Origin: Streptomyces stelliscabiei
GTDB lineage: Bacteria; Actinomycetota; Actinomycetes; Streptomycetales; Streptomycetaceae
Direction of reading: 5' to 3'
NCBI RefSeq assembly: GCF_014873495.1
Contig: NZ_JADBGF010000001.1
Coordinates: 7,750,001-7,814,000 of the forward strand
DNA: 64,000 nucleotides
Position numbers and translations under genes: made by a program. The notes beneath the pieces were generated by a model. That model was not told the origin of the DNA. It did not search any database and saw only the letters and a program-made list of their open reading frames with translations. This document shows positions 1 through 6,746 of this stretch, one piece after another (position 1 is the first letter of the stretch; each line of letters starts with the position of its first letter).

Positions 1-162
1 GTCCCGGACCGGGGACCGGGCCGGTTCGTGCTGCAGGGGCCGGACAAGGGCACCCTGGAATGGTGCAGCCGGCACGGCTTCTGCCCTGCGCTCTGCGGCC
101 AGATATGTCGGCCCCTGCACTTCCGGGCTCCCGTGGTCGGGCCGCCGGTTTGACCGGATGCC
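1..162. other. Left edge, no supported gene
   Basis: One plus-strand frame is open from base 1 to a TGA at 151-153 and could be the last 50 codons of a gene starting outside the window. Its codon use is not clearly coding and I recognise no motif, so I do not call a gene. Confidence 0.3.
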
Positions 163-212
163 GCCTCCGTTTTAGTCTCGAATGCATACGGAGGCAGCAT
201 CCGTTTTGATGC
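163..212. promoter_or_regulatory. Probable TetR operator/promoter region
   Basis: Upstream of the TetR gene are a perfect 8-bp inverted repeat GCCTCCGT (163-170) / ACGGAGGC (188-195), a second inverted repeat GCATC (197-201) / GATGC (208-212), and a direct repeat TCCGTTTT (166-173 and 200-207). AT-rich symmetrical DNA just before a TetR gene is the usual place for an autoregulatory operator. The assignment to this regulator is inferred. Confidence 0.55.
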
Positions 213-243
213 GTCCGCAGGACCACGGCAGGCAGGAGGGCGC

Positions 244-837
244 ATGAGTGCCGGTGAACAGCGGGGCCGCAAGCCGCGCGCGGACGTCCAGCGCAACCGC
301 GCGGCCCTCCTGGAGACCGCGCAGCGGCACTTCCTGCGGCACGGGATCGGCACCTCCCTCGAAGCGGTGGCCAAGGAGGCGGGCGTCGGGCCCGCCACCC
401 TGTACCGGCACTTTCCCACCCGGGAGGCGCTGCTCGCGGCCGTGCTACAGACCCGCTCCGAGGAACTCGTGGCCCGCCGGACAGGCATCGAGCAACTCGG
501 CGACCCCGCCGAGGCGCTGGATCAATGGCTGCGGGCGATGGAGGAGTACTTCAGCGCCTACAGCGGCCTGCCGGAACCGCTCATGGCCGCGGCCCGCGCA
601 CAGGAGCCGGACAGCCCGCTCACGATTCCCTGCGACATCCTCATCACCGCCACCGACCAGTACGTGCGAGCAGCACAGCGCGCGGGACACGTGCGTGCCT
701 CGGTGCGGGGGCACGACCTGTTCCTCGCGGCCTGCTCCGTGGCCTGGATCAAGGGCACCGGTACCGAGGAGGAGTCGCTCGACCGGCTCCGCACCCTCAT
801 CGCGAGCGGCTACCGCCAGCGGGACACCCAGGCGTAG
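244..837 (+). CDS. TetR/AcrR family transcriptional regulator
   Basis: DNA-binding repressor of 197 residues, normal length for the family. An N-terminal helix-turn-helix lies at about residues 20-62, with the typical recognition-helix pattern ATLYRHFPTREALL near its end, followed by an all-helical ligand/dimer domain of the TetR_C type. An AGGAGG-like ribosome site precedes the ATG by a few bases. The NADP-binding dehydrogenase follows about 100 bp downstream on the same strand, so both are probably controlled by the inverted repeats at 163-212. The ligand cannot be told from sequence. Confidence 0.93.
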   Translation: MSAGEQRGRKPRADVQRNRAALLETAQRHFLRHGIGTSLEAVAKEAGVGPATLYRHFPTREALLAAVLQTRSEELVARRTGIEQLGDPAEALDQWLRAMEEYFSAYSGLPEPLMAAARAQEPDSPLTIPCDILITATDQYVRAAQRAGHVRASVRGHDLFLAACSVAWIKGTGTEEESLDRLRTLIASGYRQRDTQA

Positions 838-937
838 ACCGCCAGGCGCCCCGCCCCCGCAACGCCAGGCGGCACCACCGCACGGCCATCACCTCGCGCT
901 GCCCTCAGGGGCGGCACAACCCCTCAAGGGACAAATA

Positions 938-1675
938 ATGAAAATTACTGTCATAGGCGCCGGTGCCATCGGCGGGAACCTCGCTGTCAAGCTCAGCACG
1001 GCTGGTCATGACGTCCAGGTGGCCGATGCCCGCGGCCCCGAGGCCGTCCGGGCGGAGGTGCTGGAGTCCGGGGCTCGCGCGGTGGACCTCGCCGACGCCG
1101 TCCAGGGCCGGGATGTCATCGTCCTGTCGATCCCGTTCGGGGTGGCGGGCCAGCTGGCGGACCTGTTCGCGTCGGTGCCCGACGAGACGGTGGTCATCGA
1201 CACCGCGAACTACTACCCCGGCATGCTCAGCGAGCCGATCGAGGCGGTCGACAACGGCCAGGTGGAGAGCGTGTACACCGCCGAGCAGCTGGGCCGCCCC
1301 GTGGTCAAGGCATGGAACGCCGCCCTGGCAGAGACCCAGCGGGCCAAGGGTGTTCCGGCCGGAGCACCCGGCCGCCTCGCCATCCCCGTCGCCGGTGACA
1401 ACGAGCAGGCGCGGCGCGTGGCCATGAGCCTGGTGGACGACACCGGCTTCGACCCCTACGACGCCGGGACACTGGCCGACTCCTGGCGCCAGCAGCCCAA
1501 CAGCCCCGCCTACTGCACCGAGTTGACCCTCGCCGAGCTGCCCGCGGCCCTGGCCGCGGCCGACCGCACCAAGGACGCCGCCATCCGCGACAGCCTCCCG
1601 GAACGCATCGCCGCCCTCGGTGCCAACCTCACCGTCGACGACGTCGTCGAGATGAACCGCGCCGCCCACCGCTGA
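938..1675 (+). CDS. NADP-binding oxidoreductase (F420-reductase-like)
   Basis: 245-residue soluble dehydrogenase whose N-terminus is a Rossmann nucleotide-binding motif, IGAGAIGGNLA, at residues 6-16. It belongs to the NADPH-dependent F420 reductase / NADP oxidoreductase family. The conserved segments DVIVLSIPF and VVIDTANYY also fit this family. Start chosen at the ATG at 938; an upstream in-frame extension overlaps the TetR gene and is not credible. The AAGGGA upstream is a plausible ribosome site. Substrate is unknown; members of this group are often small redox enzymes controlled by a neighbouring regulator. Confidence 0.9.
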   Translation: MKITVIGAGAIGGNLAVKLSTAGHDVQVADARGPEAVRAEVLESGARAVDLADAVQGRDVIVLSIPFGVAGQLADLFASVPDETVVIDTANYYPGMLSEPIEAVDNGQVESVYTAEQLGRPVVKAWNAALAETQRAKGVPAGAPGRLAIPVAGDNEQARRVAMSLVDDTGFDPYDAGTLADSWRQQPNSPAYCTELTLAELPAALAAADRTKDAAIRDSLPERIAALGANLTVDDVVEMNRAAHR

Positions 1676-1685
1676 GACACCCGGC

Positions 1686-1719
1686 GCCGCTCTCGTCCAG
1701 GCAACGACACGAGAGCGGC
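1686..1719. terminator. Hairpin terminator
   Basis: Perfect 11-bp inverted repeat GCCGCTCTCGT (1686-1696) / ACGAGAGCGGC (1709-1719) with a 12-base loop, 11 bases after the stop of the dehydrogenase gene. There is no U-tract, which is common for actinomycete terminators. Confidence 0.7.
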
Positions 1720-1832
1720 AACGCCGGCGCGCCGCGAACACACACGACGAACACGAAGAACGGCGCTCACTTCGGCAAGGCCGCCATTACTCACCCGCAC
1801 CACCGCGTCCGCGGCCGGCCCGCAGCCCCGAG

Positions 1833-1857
1833 AACCCCGGTCACAGACACCGGGGTT
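1833..1857. terminator. Second hairpin, terminator or attenuator
   Basis: Perfect 9-bp inverted repeat AACCCCGGT (1833-1841) / ACCGGGGTT (1849-1857) with a 7-base loop, ending 24 bases before the start codon of the truncated gene at 1882. It could terminate upstream transcription or sit in the leader of that gene. Confidence 0.55.
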
Positions 1858-1881
1858 CCGTTTCGGACAAGGAGTTTCACC

Positions 1882-2013
1882 ATGAAGATCGGCATTCTCG
1901 GCACCGGGAACATCGGCAAGACGCTGACCAGGCGGTTGAGCGCGGCCGGGCACGAGGTGAAGGCGGCCAATTGGCCGGGACCGGCTCCGAGGCCGCGGTC
2001 ACCATCTTCATGA
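1882..2013 (+). pseudogene. Truncated F420-reductase-like gene, N-terminus only
   Basis: The first 30 codons read as a clean Rossmann start (MKIGILGTGNIGKTLTRRLS, then AAGHEVKAAN), related to but different from the intact dehydrogenase at 938. A ribosome site, AAGGAG, lies 11 bases upstream. After about base 1970 the family similarity stops abruptly and the frame ends at a TGA at 2011-2013. The sequence beyond belongs to a different, opposite-strand gene, so a deletion or insertion junction lies near 1965-1985. Only about 30 residues of a roughly 200-residue protein remain, so it cannot be functional. Confidence 0.8.
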
Positions 2014-2362
2014 TCGCCTGGTAGTTGGCGGGCAGCGCGCTCTCGTCCATGCCCGGCTCGCGGTGCGGGACCAGTCGCATCCCGCGCGCGCCCGGAGTCG
2101 TCACCCGCTCCAACTCCTCGGCCACGTCCGGGTCGTCGGCCTGCCCGCTCCGCTCGGCCTCAATGAACTGCCCGATCACCATCTCGGCGGCTTCCAGCCG
2201 GACCACCTCGGCATCGATCTCGGCGAGCTCCTTGCGAAGCCGTTCGGCGCGATCGGCCAGCACCACTCTCCGCTGCATCACCCAGACCAGTATGTCCGCC
2301 ACCAGCAGCCCCCTTCCCACCCGGCTCTCCTCGGAGCCTGCGAGGCACTCCCAACCCCACAT
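1975..2362 (-). pseudogene. Truncated IS-associated helix-rich protein
   Basis: Minus-strand frame containing the coiled-coil pattern RAERLRKELAEIDAEVVRLE followed by AAEMVIGQFIEAE and then RGMRLVPHREPG and YQAIMKMV. I recognise this as a Streptomyces hypothetical family often found beside insertion sequences; no activity is known to me. The expected C-terminal third is replaced by out-of-family sequence where it meets the truncated gene at 1882, so the C-terminus is lost. Start is uncertain: ATG at 2362 or 2278, the latter nearer the conserved part. Confidence 0.6.
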
Positions 2363-2392
2363 CGCGATTCCGGCGAACCGGCAACGCGTCGG

Positions 2393-2505
2393 ATGATCAC
2401 CTGCTACCGATCACACCCCCGACCGGCACGAGCACCTCAGTCTCCGCCCACACCATCCCCACGACCAGCGAACTCAGTTTGAGCAACGCTCAATGGCAGT
2501 TGCCG
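2393..2505 (+). repeat. Solo end of the IS5-type element also at 9168-9275
   Basis: This stretch matches the DNA directly downstream of the transposase at 8583. Both begin with GATCACCT.CTACCGATCACAC and share CCGACCGGCACGAGCA, then a more diverged part ending in a GCTCA-TGG motif. Here there is no transposase next to it, so it is a leftover IS end. Confidence 0.65.
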
Positions 2506-2681
2506 GCTAGCCCGCAACCCCTGCCACAGCGCGCCTCGAAGACCCCCCCCGCTGCTGTCCTGCCCCCGCGCCGGTAAGAGGTTGCGGAGCCAGCGGTGCA
2601 TCAAGCAACGTTCGCCCTGTTCACATCTCGCGTAGCCGGACCGAGGGCGGCGCGTTGCAGGGCGCCACCAAACGTCCTGTC

Positions 2682-2887
2682 TCACAGGTCCGCTCGGATC
2701 GCAGCAGGTCGGGACCATCCCGATGCCCCGCCGGGCGTCGGGATGACGCCGAGCTGCTGAAGGAGGCCGAGGAGATCCTTGCTCGACCGCTTTTCGGCGA
2801 GCTTGCCGTTCTCGATGCGGTGAATCACCGTCGCGGTCATCGTGATCGGCCTGCCGGTGGCAGGGATGCCCGGGAGGTCCCTCTCAT
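2682..2887 (-). pseudogene. SnoaL-like cyclase gene, C-terminal part, inverted
   Basis: Read on the minus strand this gives GIPATGRPITMTATVIHRIE, then NGKLAEKRSSKDLLGLLQQL and GVIPTP, ending at a TGA at 2684-2682. This is the characteristic C-terminal half of SnoaL-like ester cyclases (NTF2-like fold). The matching N-terminal half lies immediately beside it on the other strand (2888-3025). The gene was therefore split by a small inversion with a breakpoint near 2886 and cannot be expressed as one protein. Confidence 0.75.
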
Positions 2888-3025
2888 GGTTCGCACCTGG
2901 TCGCGGGACTCAAGCAGGTGTTCCGTCTGTTCTGGGAGGCCACACCCGGAACCCACGAGATCGAAGACCAGATCGCGGAGGGTGACAAAGTCGTGACCCG
3001 GCTGAGGGCCCGAGGACTGCACAGG
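2888..3025 (+). pseudogene. SnoaL-like cyclase gene, central part
   Basis: Plus-strand reading gives HLVAGLKQVFRLFWEATPGT followed by HEIEDQIAEGDKVVTRLRAR, the core of the SnoaL-like ester cyclase fold, where EDQIAEGDKVVTR is highly typical. The usual continuation (GTHxGxxxGIPATG) is missing after about 3020; that piece is found inverted at 2682-2887. The N-terminal helix is also missing. Confidence 0.75.
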
Positions 3026-3323
3026 CGCCTTCGGGGGCGAGGACCGTCACCGGCGCCAGCCGCCGCAGAAGGCGCACACGCCAGGTCAGTGCCTGCGCGC
3101 AGCCCTCGTCCGGCACGTCCAGAACGGCCAGCGGACGTGGCCGTCGGGTCAGGAGCTCGCCATAGGCCTGCAGCGCCCCCCAGGGCCAGGGGTTGACCAT
3201 CGCTGGTAGCAGCTGCGTTCTGCGTGCCTCTCTCAGGAGGCGACCGCTCCGCTCCCGGGCAAGGGAGATCACCACACACGGCACAGCGAGGTGTCCGCCC
3301 TGGCGGCATCGGCCCGTCCGCAC
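3026..3323 (-). pseudogene. Unrecognised ORF fragment
   Basis: Minus-strand frame with coding-like codon use across segments such as NPWPWGALQAYGELLTRRPR and PLAVLDVPDEGCAQALTWRV. I do not recognise the family. It loses any coding look where it meets the SnoaL remnant, so it is probably another gene remnant in this scrambled interval. Bases 3324-3464 hold nothing I can identify. Confidence 0.3.
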
Positions 3324-3464
3324 GGTTCGTCCTCGATCGCGGTATGCAAGGCGAGTGTCCGCGGGAAGCGCCGTACGTCTCCGTGTTCTTGCATCGTCTC
3401 GCGTGTTTCCTCGTTCTTCTCAGGGTGTCAGGGCGAGCCTTCTCCGCGCGCGCGAGGCCAGAGG

Positions 3465-4250
3465 TCAGCGGCTGACGCGTATCTTCGACTGGCCGTGCGG
3501 GCGTTCCTCCCAGTCGTCCATGAAGCAGGCATGCAGGCCGTGCTTGCGGGTCAGGGCCAGGAGGGTCTCGGTGCGGTAGTAGAAGTCCTCGCGCAGAACC
3601 TGGTGTTCGGCGCCCTCGGTGCGGTCGAAGGTGAAGTCGAAGAACCCGGTGTCGGTCAGCACCCGGCCGACGTGGGCGAGGCACTCCTCGATGACGTCCA
3701 GCGGCGAGTGGGAGAAGACGCTGTGCGCGTGGATGACGTCGAAGTGGTCGCTGGGCAGGAAGTCCAGGGTGAGGTCGCCGGTGATGGTCAGGTGCGGCAG
3801 CTTGTCCTGGAGGTGGCGCTCGGCGAGAGTCCTCTTGGCGGCGATCAGGATGTCGGGCGAGATGTCGATGCCGTAGTAGTGGCCGGCGTCGAGGTGGTCG
3901 ATGAAGCGCCAGCCGCCGCGCAGGTTGCCGCAGCCGATGTCGAGCATGCGGTGCTCGGGGCGCAGCCCGTGCTCGGTGAGGTAGTCGAACTGCATCTGCC
4001 CGAGCGCCAGCCAGCGGTCATGGGTCTGACTGCCGACCGCGGCTTCGGGGTTGCGGCGGGTGTCGGAGGCCATGACGGCCCGGTAGTAGCCGACGTGGTC
4101 GGGGTGCTTCAGGCGCAGCCAGGCGTCTCGGCCGGCCCGGCTGAGGTATGGGGCGACGCGGCCGGGGTGGCGCAGGGCGTAGCCGACCTTGTGGGTGAGG
4201 GCGGCGCGGTTGTTGCGCAGTTTCTTCGGTGACTTGGCGTCTGCGGGCAT
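3465..4250 (-). CDS. Class I SAM-dependent methyltransferase
   Basis: 261-residue soluble methyltransferase. Motif I, MLDIGCGNLRGG, is at about residues 102-113, followed by the acidic ribose-binding end YGIDIS at 126-131 and FDVIHAHSVFSH as motif IV. A helical N-terminal extension of about 70 residues precedes the core. I chose the ATG at 4250 because GGAGG lies 10 bases upstream; a start 7 codons earlier would place that site inside the gene. The methyl acceptor is unknown. It stands alone downstream of the ABC operon, with a ~95-bp gap, and may be co-transcribed. Confidence 0.88.
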   Translation of the reverse strand: MPADAKSPKKLRNNRAALTHKVGYALRHPGRVAPYLSRAGRDAWLRLKHPDHVGYYRAVMASDTRRNPEAAVGSQTHDRWLALGQMQFDYLTEHGLRPEHRMLDIGCGNLRGGWRFIDHLDAGHYYGIDISPDILIAAKRTLAERHLQDKLPHLTITGDLTLDFLPSDHFDVIHAHSVFSHSPLDVIEECLAHVGRVLTDTGFFDFTFDRTEGAEHQVLREDFYYRTETLLALTRKHGLHACFMDDWEERPHGQSKIRVSR

Positions 4251-4344
4251 GGCGAAGCGACCTCCGTGCAAAGGGGCCCCGGGTGAGGGGATGAAGGGGT
4301 GCGGGACGAAAGGGGTATGGGGTGTTACAGGTGACGCAGCATGG

Positions 4345-5331
4345 TCAGACGCGGCGGCGCAGGAGCAGCATGGTGACGGCCGTGAGCAGGAGGGCGAGGC
4401 CGCCGAGAAGGGCTGTGTCGGTCCACTGGAAGGTCCAGTAGTCGCTGGCCGGGTTGGCCTCGTAGAAGCGGGCGACGTAGCCGTGCTGGGCCATGCACTC
4501 CTTGAGCTGGGCGCTTGAGGGGAAGGGGCAGTTCATTACGTCGTCGTAGCGGCCGGAGGCGGTGATCAGCCCGTAGTGGCCGGTCGACCACTTCTCGTCC
4601 ATGGGTGGCTTGGGGATGCTGCCGGCGCTGGTGTAGGTGTGCGGCGGGACCAGCAGGCGGGTCCTGTGCGTCCACTGCAGCAGGAGGGTCGTCGCCCCTG
4701 TCACCAGGAGGGTCAGACCCATCGCGGCCAGCACCCGGCGGGCCAGCAAACCCAGCAGTGTGCCGGCCGCCAGGCCGAACAGGGCGGCTGCGACGACACT
4801 CGGGCCCGAGCCGCTCAGGGCGGTGTTCTCGTACCAGAACAGGCCGTAACTCCGGTCCGCGGCCGGTTGCCACCACCACGCGAACAGCCCCGCGAGCACG
4901 CCGGAGACGGCCACCGTGGTCACCGCGGCGAGCGCCATCCGGGAGGCGAACCACCGGCCGCGGCTCACGCCTTGGGCGAGGACCATGCGGTGCGTGCCCA
5001 GTTCCCGGTCGCGGCCCAGCAGGGGCGCGCCCCAGAAGACGCCGATGATGACGGGCAGCACGATGTTCAGCGTGCCGAGGTACTTCAGCGGCTCGATGTC
5101 CAGCAGCAGGGGCACGCCGGTGTCGGACTGCGTGCAGTACAGCGGTCCGGTGCCGCAGTGGTCGAACAGTCCGCTGTGCAGGGCGTCCAGCATGCCCGAG
5201 CGGTTGTACGCGGCGATCGCCGCGGCGGTGGCCAGTGCGGCCGCGCCGACGCCGGCCAGCACTCGCTGCTGACGCCAGGCGAGCCAGAGGGAGCCGTGCC
5301 AGAGAGAGCCGGTTCGGAGGGAGCCGTTCAC
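4345..5331 (-). CDS. ABC-2 type transporter permease
   Basis: 328-residue integral membrane protein, the membrane half of an ABC exporter. There is an N-terminal transmembrane segment (about 19-40), then a large extracytoplasmic loop, a central cluster of hydrophobic segments typical of ABC-2 permeases, and a last segment near the C-terminus ending in LLLRRRV. It starts with GTG in a GTGA overlap (5328-5331) with the ATPase stop codon, so the two are translationally coupled. Substrate unknown. The GntR/ATPase/permease arrangement resembles YtrA-type cell-envelope-stress exporters. Confidence 0.88.
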   Translation of the reverse strand: MNGSLRTGSLWHGSLWLAWRQQRVLAGVGAAALATAAAIAAYNRSGMLDALHSGLFDHCGTGPLYCTQSDTGVPLLLDIEPLKYLGTLNIVLPVIIGVFWGAPLLGRDRELGTHRMVLAQGVSRGRWFASRMALAAVTTVAVSGVLAGLFAWWWQPAADRSYGLFWYENTALSGSGPSVVAAALFGLAAGTLLGLLARRVLAAMGLTLLVTGATTLLLQWTHRTRLLVPPHTYTSAGSIPKPPMDEKWSTGHYGLITASGRYDDVMNCPFPSSAQLKECMAQHGYVARFYEANPASDYWTFQWTDTALLGGLALLLTAVTMLLLRRRV

Positions 5332-6239
5332 GCCGCCGCCTCCGTCCGCCCGGCGCCGGCCGGGCGCAGCGTGTCGTTGGCCTGGAGGTAGCCGATCAGG
5401 ATGTCCTCCAGCGTGGGCCGCTCGGCGTGCCAGTCGCCGCGCAGTGGTCCCTGCTGTCGTATCAGGGCGGTCAGCTGTCGGCCACCGGCGCGGCGGTGGA
5501 CGACGGTGTGCCGTGCGGCCAGGGCGTCGGCCTGGTCGGCGTGTCCTGTCAGTACGGTGTGGTTCTCGCGCAGCGCCTCGGCGTCTTCGCTCAATTCGAT
5601 GCGCCCGTCCCGCAGGACCAGTACCCAGTCGCAGGTCTGTTCCAGTTCGGGCAGGACGTGCGAGGACAAGACGATGCTCGTGCCGCGCTCGGCGGCCTCG
5701 GTCATCAACGCCGCCATGATCTCGCCCCGTGACACGGGGTCGAGGTCGGCCATCGGCTCGTCGAGCAGCAGCAGTTCGGGCCGCTTGCCGAGCGCCAGGG
5801 CGAGCGCGACACGGGTGCGCTGCCCGGGGGACAGTTCCCCTACGCGGGCGGCGAGTGCGATGCCGCCCTCGCGGACGGTCCGCTCGGAGGCAGCCTGGTC
5901 CCATGAGGCGTTCAGCTTCTGCCCCATCCGCAGGGTGTCCGCCACGGTGAAGCGGGGGTAGAGCGGTTTGTCCTGGGTGAGCAGTGCGACCCTGGCGCGG
6001 GCCCCGGGCGTGCCGGGTGCGGTGTCCAGTACCCGTATGTCCCCGGTGCGGGGGCGTAGCAGGCCGCCGGCCAGGTGCAGCAGGGTGCTCTTGCCGGCGC
6101 CGTTGCGTCCGACGAGGGCAGTGATACGGCCCCTGGGCACGGTGAACTCGCAGTCCTGCAGGGTCCAGCCGCCGCGCACCCGATACCGGAATCCGAGTCC
6201 AGTGGCGCGCAGCGCGGCCGGCGCGTCAGGCCCGGTCAT
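5328..6239 (-). CDS. ABC transporter ATP-binding protein
   Basis: 303-residue ATPase that powers the adjacent permease. Walker A GRNGAGKST is at 44-52, the signature LSPGQ at 137-141, and Walker B LLLLDE at 157-162, followed by a D-loop and the switch His region SSHVLPELE. The C-terminal ~80 residues are an accessory domain seen in many drug or lantibiotic-type exporters. The start codon overlaps the GntR stop (ATGA, 6236-6239), making regulator, ATPase and permease one operon. Confidence 0.94.
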   Translation of the reverse strand: MTGPDAPAALRATGLGFRYRVRGGWTLQDCEFTVPRGRITALVGRNGAGKSTLLHLAGGLLRPRTGDIRVLDTAPGTPGARARVALLTQDKPLYPRFTVADTLRMGQKLNASWDQAASERTVREGGIALAARVGELSPGQRTRVALALALGKRPELLLLDEPMADLDPVSRGEIMAALMTEAAERGTSIVLSSHVLPELEQTCDWVLVLRDGRIELSEDAEALRENHTVLTGHADQADALAARHTVVHRRAGGRQLTALIRQQGPLRGDWHAERPTLEDILIGYLQANDTLRPAGAGRTEAAA

Positions 6240-6688
6240 GCTTCCTCCATTTTCTGCTCCCGGTCGCCCGGGGAGTGCTCGTCTTGTTCGTCTTGCTTGC
6301 TGTCGTGGGCGTCCAGGGCGGCTGCGACCAGGGCCAGGATGTCGGCCCTTTCTAAACCCGCCGCACGTGCGCGTGCCGTCCAGTCGGTGAGTTCCGCGCG
6401 CAGGGGTGAGTCGTCCTCCGCGCCGGGCCGGGCGAGCGACCGCGTCACGAAGGTCCCCAGACCGCGGCGCAGTTCGACCAGGCCGGCCTGCTCCATGTCG
6501 CGGTAGGCCCGCAGCACGGTATTGGGGTTGATGGCTGTCGCCGCCACCACTTCCCTGGCCGTGGGCAGCTTGTCCCCGACCTTCAACGTGCCCATCCGCA
6601 GCGCCCGTTCGGTCTGCTCCACGATCTGCACATAGGCGGGAACGCCGCTGCCACGGTCGATCCGGTACTCGACCACATCACCTTCCAT
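6236..6688 (-). CDS. GntR family regulator, YtrA subfamily
   Basis: 150-residue repressor-type protein with an N-terminal winged helix (about residues 8-75; PTAREVVAATAINPNTVLRA as the helix-turn-helix) and only a short helical tail, the hallmark of the YtrA subfamily of GntR regulators. YtrA proteins usually control the ABC transporter encoded next to them, as here. Start taken as ATG 6688; an in-frame TTG lies two codons upstream. The palindrome at 6707-6720, within its promoter region, is the likely operator. Confidence 0.9.
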   Translation of the reverse strand: MEGDVVEYRIDRGSGVPAYVQIVEQTERALRMGTLKVGDKLPTAREVVAATAINPNTVLRAYRDMEQAGLVELRRGLGTFVTRSLARPGAEDDSPLRAELTDWTARARAAGLERADILALVAAALDAHDSKQDEQDEHSPGDREQKMEEA

Positions 6689-6706
6689 GACCAACAGTGT
6701 GCTTCC

Positions 6707-6720
6707 ATTAATGAATTAAT
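6707..6720. promoter_or_regulatory. Palindromic operator, GntR/GT39 intergenic region
   Basis: Perfect palindrome ATTAAT-GA-ATTAAT in very GC-rich surroundings, between the divergent starts of the GntR gene (6688) and the glycosyltransferase (6747). It is probably the YtrA-type operator and overlaps promoter elements for both directions. Confidence 0.6.
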
Positions 6721-6746
6721 ACAAGCATGATGGAGGCGTTGCTGGG

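Noticed and set aside
2172..2190. 18-base identity CCGATCACCATCTCGGCG with 8562-8579
   Set aside because: Both encode AEMVIG on the minus strand, which may be common ancestry of small fragments, but the flanks do not match and chance is possible in such GC-rich DNA.
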